In this document: piece after piece, positions 46,544 to 60,938 of the stretch
Numbering within the stretch: the stretch's first letter is position 1
Layout: each line of letters begins with the position of its first letter
Assembly (NCBI RefSeq): GCF_002980595.1
Contig: NZ_PVLQ01000015.1
Coordinates: forward strand, 1-64,000
Source of the DNA: Malikia granosa
GTDB lineage: Bacteria > Pseudomonadota > Gammaproteobacteria > Burkholderiales > Burkholderiaceae_C
Reading direction: 5' to 3'
Length of the DNA: 64,000 bases
The notes under the pieces: generated by a model
Told to the model about the DNA's origin: nothing
The model's database searches: none
Seen by the model: only the letters and a program-made list of their open reading frames with translations
Translations under genes and position numbers: made by a program

Positions 46544-46549
46544 TAGAAT
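46544..46549 (+). promoter_or_regulatory. -10 box for the gene at 46578
   Basis: TAGAAT lies 28 bases before the start codon; no clear -35 box is seen. Confidence 0.35.
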
Positions 46550-46577
46550 GGCTTGTGCCGCATTCAGGGAGTGCTCC

Positions 46578-47546
46578 ATGCCGATTGCCGCCATCACCGC
46601 TGTCACGGCCAGGGCGGGTCGATTCCGGTCGACCGGCTTCATCCGTCCCAGGCCTCGCATCCCTTGCCTGCCGGCCTGGCTGCTGCTTGCGTCGGCTGGC
46701 CTGTGGCTGGCTCCGTCGGCCTGGGCGCAGGATGGCGCTGCCCTGCGCGCACGCCAGTCCGAGCTGCGGTCGGCCCTGGCCGACAGCGCCTTCGGCCGCC
46801 CGCTGCTGCTCGAGTCGGTGCAGCGCGGCGACCGCCTGAGCGGCGAGATCCATGCCGTGATCGCGCAGCCGTTCGCGCTCGCGGCGCCGGCACTGCAGTC
46901 GCAGCAGGCCTGGTGCGACATCCTGATGCTGCACCTCAATGTCAAGCATTGCCTGGCGCTGGGATCGGGCGCCGACCGCCGGCTGCAGATCGCGATCGGG
47001 CGCAAGCATGAGCAGCCGGTGGAGGACGCCTTCGACCTGGGACTCGGCTATCGCATCCTGACCAGCCAGCCCGACTACCTGGCGCTGCGGCTGGAGGCCG
47101 CCGAGGGCCCGCTGGGCACGCGCGACTTCCGCCTCATGCTCGAGCTGGCGCCGCTGGCCGAGGGTGGCAGCTTCCTGCGGCTGAACTATTCCTACCGCCA
47201 TGGGCTGGCGGCCCGGCTGGCGCTGCAGGGCTATCTGGCGACCCTGGGCCGGGACAAGGTGGGCTTCAGCGTCGTCGCTCGCAAGGCCGATGGCAGCCCG
47301 GTCTACATCGAAGGCCTGCGCGGCGCGGTCGAGCGCAACACACTGCGCTACTACCTGGCGGTCGAGGCCTATCTGGACGCGCTGGCCCTGCCGGCGTCGC
47401 AGCGGACCGAGCGCCGCCTGCAGGCCTGGTTCGACGCGACCGAGCGCCATGCGCGCCAGCTGCACGAGCTCGACCGCGACGACTACCTGGCGATGAAGCG
47501 GCGCGAGCTCGCGCGCCTGGCCGCCGACCGCGCGGCGGCGAACTGA
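46578..47546 (+). CDS. secreted protein of unknown function, 322 residues
   Basis: The start is the ATG with AGGGAG upstream. A long, basic n-region precedes a hydrophobic core (LPAWLLLASAGLWLAPSAWA), so cleavage is likely near residue 50. The mature part is a mix of beta segments and helices with the stretches LLLESVQRGDRLSGEIHAVI, MLHLNVKHCLALGSG, LRLNYSYRHG and VYIEGLRGAVERNTLRYYLAVEAYLDAL. Two cysteines (WCDI and KHCL) are 13 residues apart and could pair. I do not recognise a family; a lipid- or small-ligand-binding periplasmic protein is conceivable. It lies 10 bases before thpR. Confidence 0.72.
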   Translation: MPIAAITAVTARAGRFRSTGFIRPRPRIPCLPAWLLLASAGLWLAPSAWAQDGAALRARQSELRSALADSAFGRPLLLESVQRGDRLSGEIHAVIAQPFALAAPALQSQQAWCDILMLHLNVKHCLALGSGADRRLQIAIGRKHEQPVEDAFDLGLGYRILTSQPDYLALRLEAAEGPLGTRDFRLMLELAPLAEGGSFLRLNYSYRHGLAARLALQGYLATLGRDKVGFSVVARKADGSPVYIEGLRGAVERNTLRYYLAVEAYLDALALPASQRTERRLQAWFDATERHARQLHELDRDDYLAMKRRELARLAADRAAAN

Positions 47547-47556
47547 AGGCCCGTCC

Positions 47557-48102
47557 ATGCCGCCACCGACCCTGCGCCTGTTCCTGGCCCTCTGGCCCGA
47601 TGCCGAAGTGCGCGCGGCCCTGCGCGAGCAGGCGCTGTGCTGGGGCTGGCCCGACGCCGCCCGGCGCTACGACGAATCCGACTGGCACCTGACCCTGCAT
47701 TTCCTGGGCAACTTGCCAGCCGAGCGGCTGGCCGGGTTGCGCGCCGGCCTGGCAGTCGAGGTCGAACCCTTCGAGCTGCTGCTGGACCGGGCCGAGCTGT
47801 GGCGCGGCATCGCGGTGTTGACCTGCGAGCAGGTTCCGCCTGCACTGCTGCGCCTGCACCAGGCGCTTGGCCATGCCATGCAGTGCCTGGACCTGCTGCC
47901 CGATGCCAGGCCCTACCGGCCGCACCTGACGCTGGCGCGCTCGGCCGTCGGGGCGCAGCTGCCGCTCGAGCCGCCGCGGATCGCCTGGCCGGTGCGGGGC
48001 TATGCCCTGGTCCGTTCCACGGCTGATCCGCGCTGGCGTTACGATGCGGTGCAGCAATATCCTGTCCATCGATGCAAACCCGAACCTCCCTCGATCCGAT
48101 GA
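47557..48102 (+). CDS. thpR: RNA 2',3'-cyclic phosphodiesterase (2H superfamily)
   Basis: This 181-residue enzyme opens 2',3'-cyclic phosphate ends of RNA, and homologues also ligate half-tRNAs in vitro. Both catalytic HxTx motifs are present: HLTL at residues 44-47 and HLTL at 123-126. RLFLALWPD at the N-terminus is also typical. Its stop overlaps the preferred start of the outer membrane factor gene (ATGA), so an RNA-processing enzyme is translationally linked to an efflux operon, probably by chance of gene packing. Confidence 0.9.
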   Translation: MPPPTLRLFLALWPDAEVRAALREQALCWGWPDAARRYDESDWHLTLHFLGNLPAERLAGLRAGLAVEVEPFELLLDRAELWRGIAVLTCEQVPPALLRLHQALGHAMQCLDLLPDARPYRPHLTLARSAVGAQLPLEPPRIAWPVRGYALVRSTADPRWRYDAVQQYPVHRCKPEPPSIR

Positions 48103-49577
48103 CGCTGCCGCTCCGCAAGACTCGCTTCGCTGGTGCTGCCGGCTGGGCGCTGGGCGGACTGGCGCTCGCGCTGGCCCTGGTGCCCGGATGGGCGAGGGCC
48201 CAGACCGCCATGGCCAAGCCGGGCGATGCCCCCGCTGTCGTGACGCCGCTCGAGCTGCCACAGCAGTGGTCGCAAGCGCCGGCCATCGCTGCCGGCCGGA
48301 CCCGCACTGCGCCTGGCCCGACCGGGCTTGCGCTCTGGTGGCGCGGCTTCGGCGACCGCGAACTGGTGGCCCAGGTCGAGCAGGCGCTGCAGGCCGGCAC
48401 CAGCGTGCGCAGCGCGCGGGCCGCGGTCGAGCAGGCGCGTGCGTTGCGCGATGTCGCGCAGGCCGGCCGCTGGCCCGAAGTCGGCGCCAGCGCCTCGGTC
48501 CAGCGCGGCCGCAGCGGCGATGCCGCGGTCGGCAACAGCTGGCGCGCCGGGCTCGACGCCGCCTGGGACCCCGACCTGGCCGGCCGCCAGCGTGCCAGCA
48601 TCAGTGCCAGTGAGGCTGAGCTGCAGGCGGCGCGCTACGACCTCGAGCAGGCGCGGGTCGACCTGGCAGCCGAGGTCGCGCTGAGCTACATCGAATTGCG
48701 CGGCCTGCAGGCCAGGCTCGCGATCGCGCGCGCCAACCTGGCGGCGCAGGAAGATACCCTGCAGATCACCGACTGGCGGGTGCAGGCCGGCCTGGCCTCG
48801 TCGCTCGATCTCGAGCAGGCGCGTGCCGCGGCCGAGCAGACCCGGGCCCAGATCCCGGCGCTGCGCGCCAGCCTGAGCAAGACCGCGCACGCGCTGGCGC
48901 TGCTCGGCGGCCAGGTGCCGGCGGCCAGCCAGCCGCTGCTCGAGACGGTGCGGCCGGTGCCGCTGCCGCCAGCGGATCTGGCCCTGTCCTTTCCGGCCGA
49001 TACGCTGCGCCAGCGCGCCGACCTGCGCGTGGCCGAGCAGCGGGTGCTGGCGGCGCTGGCGCGGGTCGAGCAGGCCGATGCGGCGCGCTGGCCCAGCTTC
49101 CAGCTCGCCGGTTCGCTCGGGCTGGCGGCGGCGCGGCCGGCCGACCTGTTCGAGCTGAGCTCGCTGACGCGCAGCCTGCTGGCGGGATTGAGCGCCTCGC
49201 TGTTCGATGGCGGCGCGGCGCGCGCGCAGGTGCGCGCCCAGCAGGCCGCGCTCGAGCAGTCGCGCCTCGGCTACGAGACCGCGCTGCTCGCCGCGCTGCA
49301 GCAGGTCGAGGACGGGCTGGCCGCGCTGGCCGGCGACCGCGAGCGGCTGCTGCGCCTGCAGGCCGCGGCCGAGGCGGCCGCCAATGCCGAACTGCTGGCG
49401 CGCCAGCGCTATGCCAGCGGCCTGATCGATTTCCGCACCGTGCTCGACACCCAGCGCACCCTGCTGTCCGCGCAGAGCGAGCTCGAGACCACCCGCGCCG
49501 CGCTCAGCGCCGACCATGTGCGCCTGTACCTGGCGCTCGGTGGCGGCTGGACGCCCGATGCCGCCTCCCATCCCTGA
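48099..49577 (+). CDS. outer membrane efflux factor, TolC/NodT family
   Basis: This 492-residue protein has a signal peptide (MTLPLRKTRF, hydrophobic core, cleavage near ARA-QT). Two repeats of the OEP domain follow, with the coiled helices AEAELQAARYDLEQARVDLAAE-type and RARQQAALEQSRLGYETALLAA-type. It should form the trimeric outer-membrane duct of the exporter encoded downstream. The lipobox cysteine common in NodT relatives is not seen. I prefer the ATG at 48099, overlapping the thpR stop and giving a cleaner signal, over the ATG at 48072. Confidence 0.9.
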   Translation: MTLPLRKTRFAGAAGWALGGLALALALVPGWARAQTAMAKPGDAPAVVTPLELPQQWSQAPAIAAGRTRTAPGPTGLALWWRGFGDRELVAQVEQALQAGTSVRSARAAVEQARALRDVAQAGRWPEVGASASVQRGRSGDAAVGNSWRAGLDAAWDPDLAGRQRASISASEAELQAARYDLEQARVDLAAEVALSYIELRGLQARLAIARANLAAQEDTLQITDWRVQAGLASSLDLEQARAAAEQTRAQIPALRASLSKTAHALALLGGQVPAASQPLLETVRPVPLPPADLALSFPADTLRQRADLRVAEQRVLAALARVEQADAARWPSFQLAGSLGLAAARPADLFELSSLTRSLLAGLSASLFDGGAARAQVRAQQAALEQSRLGYETALLAALQQVEDGLAALAGDRERLLRLQAAAEAAANAELLARQRYASGLIDFRTVLDTQRTLLSAQSELETTRAALSADHVRLYLALGGGWTPDAASHP

Positions 49578-49582
49578 CTCCC

Positions 49583-50881
49583 ATGACCACCCCTGACGCC
49601 TCCGCTCCGTCCACCCCCGATCCCGTCGCCCAGCTGCTCGGCAATGACCGCCCGCCGCGCGGCTGGCGCCGTCCGTTCTGGTGGGTGCTGGCGCTGGTCC
49701 TGCTCGCCCTGGCCGCGGGCCTGTACTACTGGTCGGGCCGCCAGGCGCAGCAGGCCCGGCCCGCCTATGTGACCGAGCCGGTCGGGCGCGGCGACCTCAC
49801 GTTGACGGTCTCGGCCAACGGCACGGTGCAGCCGACGCGCTCGGTCAACATCGGCAGCGAGTTGTCGGGCACGGTGCGCCGGGTTTCGGTCGATGTCAAC
49901 GACAAGGTCAAGCAGGGCCAGCTGCTGGTCGAGCTCGACACCGCCAAGCTGTCGGACCAGGTCAGCCGCTCGCGCGCCGCGCTGGCTGCTGCCCAGGCCC
50001 AGCTCGCGCTGGCCACCGCCACCCTCAAGGAGTCGCAGGCCAGCCTGGCCCGGCTGGAAGAAGTCGCGCGCCTGTCGGGCGGCAAGGTGCCGTCGGCGGC
50101 CGAGCTCGATGCCGGCCGCGCCGCGCTCGATCGCGCCCGCGCCAGCGAGGACAGCGCACGCGCCGGCATCAAACAGGCCCGCGCCACCCTCTCGACCGAC
50201 GAGACCAACCTGTCCAAGGCCTCGATCCGCTCGCCGATCGAGGGCATCGTGCTGTCGCGCGCGGTCGAGCCCGGCAACGCGGTGGCGGCCTCGCTGCAGG
50301 CGGTCACGCTGATGACGATCGCCGAGGACCTGCGCCGCATGCGGGTCGAGGTCAGCGTCGACGAGGCCGATGTCGGCGCGGTCCAGGTTGGCCAGAAGGC
50401 GCGCTTCAGCGTCGGCGCCTACCCGACACGCCAGTACCCGGCCGAGGTCACCCGGGTCGCCTTCGGCCCGACCAAGACCGACAACGTCGTCACCTACACC
50501 ACCTACCTCGAGGTCGACAACCAGGACCTGAGCCTGCGCCCGGGCATGACGGCCAGCGCCAACATCGTCGCGACCGAGCGCCAGGGCGTGCTGCTGGTGC
50601 CCAACACCGCGCTGCGCTTCACGCCGGTCAACGGCCAGGCCCAGGGCGGCGGCGTGCTGTCGATGATGATGCCGCGCCCGCCCACCAGCGCGCGCAAGAC
50701 CGCGCGCGCCGACAGCAAGGCCGGCGCCAAGAAGGTCTGGGTGCTGCGCCAGGGCCAGCCGGTCGCGGTGGCGGTCGAGGCCGGCATCAGCGACGGGCGC
50801 ATGACCGAGGTCGTCGGCGGCGAGCTCAAGGAAGGCGACCAGGTCATCACCGACCAGCGCGGCAGCGGAGGCAAGCCTTGA
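49583..50881 (+). CDS. macA: MacA-like periplasmic adaptor (membrane fusion protein)
   Basis: This 432-residue adaptor has an N-terminal membrane anchor (WWVLALVLLALAAGLYYWSG, residues ~34-53), a lipoyl half-motif (GTVQPTRSVNIGSELSGTV), a long coiled-coil hairpin (DQVSRSRAALAAAQAQLALA onward) and beta-barrel domains (ITDQRGSGG at the end). It bridges the MacB-like ABC transporter and the outer membrane factor. It lies five bases after the outer membrane factor gene. Its stop overlaps the TTG start of the ATPase gene. An extra basic Lys/Arg-rich insert, SARKTARADSKAGAKK, lies near residue 370. Confidence 0.9.
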   Translation: MTTPDASAPSTPDPVAQLLGNDRPPRGWRRPFWWVLALVLLALAAGLYYWSGRQAQQARPAYVTEPVGRGDLTLTVSANGTVQPTRSVNIGSELSGTVRRVSVDVNDKVKQGQLLVELDTAKLSDQVSRSRAALAAAQAQLALATATLKESQASLARLEEVARLSGGKVPSAAELDAGRAALDRARASEDSARAGIKQARATLSTDETNLSKASIRSPIEGIVLSRAVEPGNAVAASLQAVTLMTIAEDLRRMRVEVSVDEADVGAVQVGQKARFSVGAYPTRQYPAEVTRVAFGPTKTDNVVTYTTYLEVDNQDLSLRPGMTASANIVATERQGVLLVPNTALRFTPVNGQAQGGGVLSMMMPRPPTSARKTARADSKAGAKKVWVLRQGQPVAVAVEAGISDGRMTEVVGGELKEGDQVITDQRGSGGKP

Positions 50882-51659
50882 CCTCGACCGTCGCCACGCC
50901 AGGCCGTGCCGACCCGGCCCAGCCGCTGATCCGCCTGCGCGGCATCAGCAAGACCTATGGCTCGGGCCAGACCGCATTCCAGGCCTTGAAGAGCGTCAAC
51001 CTCGACATCCAGGCTGGCGAGTTCGTCGCCATCATGGGGCCGAGCGGCTCCGGCAAGTCGACCACGATGAACATCCTGGGCGGGCTCGACCAGCCCAGCG
51101 GCGGCCGCTACCTGTTCCGCGGCGTCGAGGTCCAGTCGCTCGCGCGCGACGAGCGCGCGCGGCTGCGGCGGCGCTACTTCGGCTTCGTGTTCCAGGGCTT
51201 CAACCTGCTGGCGCGCACCTCGGCGCTGGAGAACGTCGAGCTGCCGCTGGTCTACCGCGGCGAGCCGGCCGCCAGCCGCCATGCGGCGGCGCAAAAAGCG
51301 CTCGAGCAGGTCGGCCTGCTGCCCTGGGCCGGCCACACGCCGGCCGAGCTCTCGGGCGGCCAGCAGCAGCGGGTCGCGATCGCGCGCGCGATCGTCACCC
51401 AGCCGCAGGTGCTGCTGGCCGACGAGCCGACCGGCAACCTCGACAGCCAGCGCGGCCACGAGATCATGGAGCTGATCCAGCGCCTGAACCTCGAGCAGGG
51501 CATCACGGTGCTGATGGTCACCCACGAGGCCGACATCGCGGCCTATGCCGGGCGCATCGTGCGCTTCGTCGATGGCCGGATCGAAAGCGACCGCCTGAAC
51601 CCGGACCGGGTCGGGCTGCAGCCGGTGCGGGCCGATGCGGCTGCCACGGAGGCGCACTG

Positions 51660-51660
<1 letters not shown>
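50878..51660 (+). CDS. MacB-like ABC transporter ATPase (separate subunit)
   Basis: This 260-residue ATPase has Walker A GPSGSGKST, Q-loop FVFQGFNLLARTS, signature LSGGQQQRVAIARA, Walker B LLADEPTGNLDS and the switch histidine in MVTHEAD. I place the start at TTG 50878: GGAGG lies six bases before it and it overlaps the adaptor stop (TTGA), whereas there is no in-frame ATG or GTG at a sensible place. In E. coli MacB this domain is fused to the permease; here the permease is the next gene. Confidence 0.92.
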
Positions 51661-52874
<1,214 letters not shown>

Positions 52875-52928
52875 GGCGCCGCTTGCCCGGCGCGCCCGGG
52901 CCAGTCGACGTCGCTTGCCTTCCTGTCT

Positions 52929-52968
52929 CCCGGGATGTTACAGGGATAACCCTGGGGCATTGCCCGGG
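52929..52968. repeat. 40-bp imperfect palindrome between the exporter and sensor kinase genes
   Basis: An outer CCCGGG pair, an ATG/CAT pair and an inner CAGGG-ATAA-CCCTG stem nest inside each other. It lies 55 bases after the permease stop and about 105 before the kinase start. It could end the exporter transcript (no T-run) or bind a dimeric regulator of the kinase gene. Confidence 0.45.
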
Positions 52969-52992
52969 ACATCGATCGCGCGGGCCCGAATC

Positions 52993-52998
52993 CATAAT
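52993..52998 (+). promoter_or_regulatory. candidate -10 box for the hybrid kinase
   Basis: CATAAT (five of six matches) lies 75 bases before the kinase ATG and is followed closely by the ACAATAGTGG decamer at 53001. No strong -35 box is visible. Confidence 0.35.
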
Positions 52999-53072
52999 GG
53001 ACAATAGTGGCAAGCCGGGCATGACAATTGCCTGTCCGAAGCCGACCGAGTCCCGAGACAGAAGTCCAACGC

Positions 53073-57041
<3,969 letters not shown>

Positions 57042-57124
57042 GGTTAGACTTCGGGGCCATGGCCGCCAGCCGGCCCGTCAAATCCCGTCTGGGGCATCAA
57101 TCAAGTGGATAGGCAGGTTTTCGC

Positions 57125-57691
57125 ATGAGCATCAAGAGCGACAAATGGATCCGGCGCATGGCCGAGCAGCATGGCATGATCGACCCCTTCGAACCGGGCC
57201 AGGTGCGCCAGGTCGATGGCAAGAAGGTCATCAGCTACGGCACCAGCAGCTACGGCTACGACATCCGCTGCGCGCCCGAATTCAAGGTATTCACCAACAT
57301 CCACAGCACGGTGGTCGACCCGAAGAACTTCGACGAGAAAAGCTTCGTCGACTTCCACGGCGACTCCTGCATCATCCCGCCCAACAGCTTCGCGCTGGCG
57401 CGCACGGTCGAGTATTTCCGCATCCCGCGCAACGTGCTGACGATCTGCCTGGGCAAGAGCACCTACGCCCGCTGCGGCATCATCGTCAACGTCACCCCCT
57501 TCGAGCCCGAGTGGGAAGGCTATGTGACGCTGGAGTTTTCCAACACCACGCCGCTGCCGGCCAAGATCTACGCCGGCGAGGGCTGCGCGCAGGTGCTGTT
57601 CTTCGAGAGCGACGAGGTCTGCGAGACCAGCTACAAGGACCGCGGCGGCAAGTACCAGGGCCAGCATGGCGTGACCTTGCCGCGCGCCTGA
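57125..57691 (+). CDS. dcd: dCTP deaminase
   Basis: This 188-residue trimeric enzyme converts dCTP to dUTP for thymidylate synthesis, feeding the pathway that ends in ThyA at 61987. Seen: the N-terminal [38 protein letters not shown] and the catalytic-site segment [12 protein letters not shown]. Length is exactly typical. It is followed after 16 bases by the cupin gene, with which it may be co-transcribed. Confidence 0.96.
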   Translation: MSIKSDKWIRRMAEQHGMIDPFEPGQVRQVDGKKVISYGTSSYGYDIRCAPEFKVFTNIHSTVVDPKNFDEKSFVDFHGDSCIIPPNSFALARTVEYFRIPRNVLTICLGKSTYARCGIIVNVTPFEPEWEGYVTLEFSNTTPLPAKIYAGEGCAQVLFFESDEVCETSYKDRGGKYQGQHGVTLPRA

Positions 57692-57707
57692 GCGGGCCGT
57701 TCCAGAC

Positions 57708-58079
57708 ATGAGCGCCGAGCAACTGCTGTCCTTCGGCCTGCCCGTCAGCGGCGCGCCCGAACTCTCGCACCCCAAGCCAGAGCGCCTGCTGCGCGGCAAT
57801 CCGCTGCGCGAGACCTGGAACGCGCTCGACGCGCCCTTGAATGGCGCGGGCGAACTGAGCACCGGCGTCTGGCGCTGCGAGCCGGGTCAGTGGCGCATTG
57901 CCTTCGGCCCGACCGAGCAGGAAGTCTTCACCGTCCTGGAAGGCCGTTGCCGCCTGCACCGCGAGGACGGCAGTTTCGTGGAGGCCGGCCCGGGCCAGGC
58001 GATCCGCATTCCGCCCGGCTTCACCGGCTCGTTCGAGGTGCTCGAGCGCATGACCAAGGTCTACTGCATCGTCAAGTAG
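57708..58079 (+). CDS. cupin-domain protein (DUF861/EutQ-like)
   Basis: This 123-residue single-domain cupin has GVWRCEPGQWRIAFGPTEQEVFTVLEGRCRL (motif 1, given by its ends, residues ~48-79) and GQAIRIPPGFTGSFEVLE (motif 2). The usual histidine-rich metal site is poorly conserved: E-x-E and one acidic residue are seen but few histidines. This is as in the DUF861 subgroup. Function unknown; binding of a small sugar-like or carboxylate ligand is common for the fold. Confidence 0.8.
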   Translation: MSAEQLLSFGLPVSGAPELSHPKPERLLRGNPLRETWNALDAPLNGAGELSTGVWRCEPGQWRIAFGPTEQEVFTVLEGRCRLHREDGSFVEAGPGQAIRIPPGFTGSFEVLERMTKVYCIVK

Positions 58080-58202
58080 CGGCTGGCCGCTCTGCTGGCT
58101 GGCCGGCAGGGCGCAAGGTTTTCCTGCGGATGACGGCGGGAGTTATATTCCCATCAGTTTTCCCATGGTGGCGTCCGGCTTTTTTCCGGAGGAGGTTCTT
58201 GT

Positions 58203-60914
58203 TTGTTTCCCTCAAAGACCTTCAGGGTGGCCCGTTTCCCTGCATCCATCAGGATTGGTCTGATCTACTTCGTCCTGGCCAGTCTCTGGGTCTGGGGCTC
58301 TGACTGGCTCGCCTTGCAGTTGCTGGAGGATCACGCCCTGGTCGTGCAGGTCCAGTCACTCAAGGGCGAGCTCTTCGTGCTGTGCACGGCGGCCCTGCTG
58401 TTCTGGCTGGTGCGACGCGAGGAGGGAGCACAGGCCGCGGTCCGGGGCGAACTCGAGCGCACCCGCAACCAGCTGGAGCATTTCGTCGATACCAGCGCCT
58501 CGATCATCTATGCCTTGACGCCCGATCTCGGCGCCAAGGCGGGCTGGCGGCCGGTCTATGTCAGCGCCAATGTCTGGCGCCTGACCGGCTATCTGCCCGC
58601 CGACTGGCTGGACCGCAGCGGTTTCTGGTTCGAGCATCTGCACCCCGATGACCGGTCCCAGGTGCGGCAGGCCTGGCAGCAGCTGCAGCAGCTGGGCACC
58701 TTGAGCCTGCGCTATCGCTTCCAGCACCGCGACGGCAGCTATCGCTGGATCGACGACCAGCTGCAGCTCTACTGGGGCACGGATGGCCAGCCGTTCGAGA
58801 TCGTCGGCAGCTGGCGCGACGTGACCGAACAGGAGCAGGTCCAGCAGGCCTTGCGCGACCGGCAGGTCAAGCTCGACACCTTCCTGGCCCATGCCCCGGC
58901 CGCCCTGGCGATGTTCAACCGGGACATGCGCTACCTGCTCGCGAGCCAGCGCTGGGTGCAGGATTTCCAGCTCGGGGCGGCGGGAGACCTGGTCGGACGT
59001 TCCCATGACGAACTGCTGCCCGAACTGCCGCCACAGTGGCGGCAGGCCTACCAGCGCGCCCTGGCCGGCGAGACGGTGCAGCGCGAAGAGGAACCCTGCC
59101 GCTTGCCCGACGGCAGCGAGCGCTGGCTGCGCTGGAAAGTCCAGCCTTGCGAGTCGGTCGACGGGCGGGTCGAGAGCATCGTCATCCTGGCCGAGGACAT
59201 CACGGCGCGCAAGCTGCGCGAGCAGGCGCTCGAGCTCAATGCCAGCCTGTTCATGAACAGCTCCGAGGGCATCGTGATCTGCGACGGCAGCAAGCGCATC
59301 CTGTCGGTCAACCGGGCCTTCAGCGAGATCACCGGCTATGCGGCCGGCGAGGTGCTGGGCCAGCTGCCCATGCTGCTGCGCTCCGGCCAGCAGCCGCGGG
59401 CTTTCTACCGAGACATGTGGCGCCAGATCCGGCGGGCCGGTCGCTGGCAGGGCGAGATCCTGAACCGGCGCAAGGGCGGCGAGCCCTTCCTGGCCTGGCT
59501 CACGATCAGCCTGGTGCGGGACCAGGACGGCCGGGTGCGCAACTACTACGGCATCTTCCACGACATCACCCAGCGCAAGCAGGCCGAGGACCGGATCAGC
59601 CAGCTGACCCACTACGATGCCCTGACCGGCTTGCCGAACCGGGTGTTGCTGCGCGAGCGCATCGAGGCCGAGCTGGCCCAGGCCAAGCGTGAACAGGAGC
59701 CGCTGGCGCTGATGTTCATCGACGTCGATCGCTTCAAGTACATCAATGACTCGCTCGGGCACCGGGCCGGTGACGCCTTGCTGGTCGAGATGGCGTCCCG
59801 GCTCGAGCAGGCCGTCAGGCAACAGGACACGGTGTCGCGCATGGGCGGCGACGAGTTCACCTTGCTGCTGCCCCAGATGGATGCCGAGCAGGCGGCGTAT
59901 CTGGCGCAGGCCATCATCGCGCGCATTTCCGCTCCCTGGCAGTTCGAGGGCCTGGAGCTGATCGTGACACCGTCGATCGGCATCGCGATGTTCCCGGGCG
60001 ACGGACAGGTGGTCGATGCCTTGCTGCAGGCCGGCGATACCGCCATGTACCGGGCCAAGGGGGCGGGTGGCGCCAACTTCCAGTTCTACGAGCCCGGCAT
60101 GCAGCTGAGCGCCAGCCGCACGCTGCAGCTCGAGAACGCCTTGCGCTGGGCCCTCGAGCGCCATGAGCTCGAGCTGCATTACCAGCCACAGATCGAACTC
60201 AGCACCGGCCGCGTGACGGGCTGCGAGGCCTTGCTGCGCTGGACCCATCCGCAGCTGGGGTCGGTGGCACCGTCCGAGTTCATGCCGATCGCCGAGGCCA
60301 GCGGCCTGATCCTGCCGATCGGCGAATGGGTGCTCAGGACGGCGGTGGCGCAGAACAAGGCCTGGCAGCAGGCGGGCCTGGCGCCGGTGGTGATGGCCGT
60401 CAATGTCTCGGCGGTCCAGTTCCGCCAGACCCAGTTTCCCGCGCTGGTGCGGCTTGTGCTCGAGGAAGCCGGCCTGGAGCCGGGCTGGCTCGAGCTCGAG
60501 CTGACCGAGAGCGTGGTCTCGGCCGACCCCGAGGCAGCGATCCGCATCATGAAGCAGCTCGATTCGCTCGGCTTGCAGCTGTCGGTCGACGACTTCGGCA
60601 CCGGCTATTCCTCGCTGTCCTACCTCAAGCGCTTCCCGATCGACAAGCTCAAGATCGACCAGAGCTTCGTGCGCGACCTGGGCAGCGACCCGGACAGTGC
60701 CCTGATCGTCTCGGGCGTGATCGCGATGGCGCGCGCGCTGGGCCTGAGGACCACCGCCGAGGGCGTCGAGACCGCCGAGCAGGCGGCGATGCTGGCGCAC
60801 GAAGGCAGCGACGAGGTGCAGGGCTACTGGTATGCCAGGCCGATGCCGGCCGAGCAGTACGAACGTTGGCTCCAGGACTATCTGGCGACGACGCGGGCTC
60901 CAGGCATTGTTTGA
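58203..60914 (+). CDS. bifunctional diguanylate cyclase/phosphodiesterase with PAS domains
   Basis: This 903-residue protein makes and degrades cyclic di-GMP. It has two membrane segments at the N-terminus (~17-40 and ~57-72), about three PAS domains (~95-460), a GGDEF domain with intact GGDEF at 548-552 and an inhibitory I-site RQQD five residues before it, and an EAL domain with EALLRW at 675 and DDFGTGYSSLSYL. All key catalytic residues look intact, so both activities are possible. The start is TTG, seven bases after a near-perfect GGAGGAGG ribosome site; no ATG alternative exists near the domain start. Confidence 0.9.
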   Translation: MFPSKTFRVARFPASIRIGLIYFVLASLWVWGSDWLALQLLEDHALVVQVQSLKGELFVLCTAALLFWLVRREEGAQAAVRGELERTRNQLEHFVDTSASIIYALTPDLGAKAGWRPVYVSANVWRLTGYLPADWLDRSGFWFEHLHPDDRSQVRQAWQQLQQLGTLSLRYRFQHRDGSYRWIDDQLQLYWGTDGQPFEIVGSWRDVTEQEQVQQALRDRQVKLDTFLAHAPAALAMFNRDMRYLLASQRWVQDFQLGAAGDLVGRSHDELLPELPPQWRQAYQRALAGETVQREEEPCRLPDGSERWLRWKVQPCESVDGRVESIVILAEDITARKLREQALELNASLFMNSSEGIVICDGSKRILSVNRAFSEITGYAAGEVLGQLPMLLRSGQQPRAFYRDMWRQIRRAGRWQGEILNRRKGGEPFLAWLTISLVRDQDGRVRNYYGIFHDITQRKQAEDRISQLTHYDALTGLPNRVLLRERIEAELAQAKREQEPLALMFIDVDRFKYINDSLGHRAGDALLVEMASRLEQAVRQQDTVSRMGGDEFTLLLPQMDAEQAAYLAQAIIARISAPWQFEGLELIVTPSIGIAMFPGDGQVVDALLQAGDTAMYRAKGAGGANFQFYEPGMQLSASRTLQLENALRWALERHELELHYQPQIELSTGRVTGCEALLRWTHPQLGSVAPSEFMPIAEASGLILPIGEWVLRTAVAQNKAWQQAGLAPVVMAVNVSAVQFRQTQFPALVRLVLEEAGLEPGWLELELTESVVSADPEAAIRIMKQLDSLGLQLSVDDFGTGYSSLSYLKRFPIDKLKIDQSFVRDLGSDPDSALIVSGVIAMARALGLRTTAEGVETAEQAAMLAHEGSDEVQGYWYARPMPAEQYERWLQDYLATTRAPGIV

Positions 60915-60938
60915 ACTGAGGATGGACGAGGTGTTTGC

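Noticed and set aside
52942-52950. AGGGATAAC resembling part of a homing-endonuclease site
   Set aside because: Only nine bases match and they are explained by the local palindrome; no intron or endonuclease gene is present.
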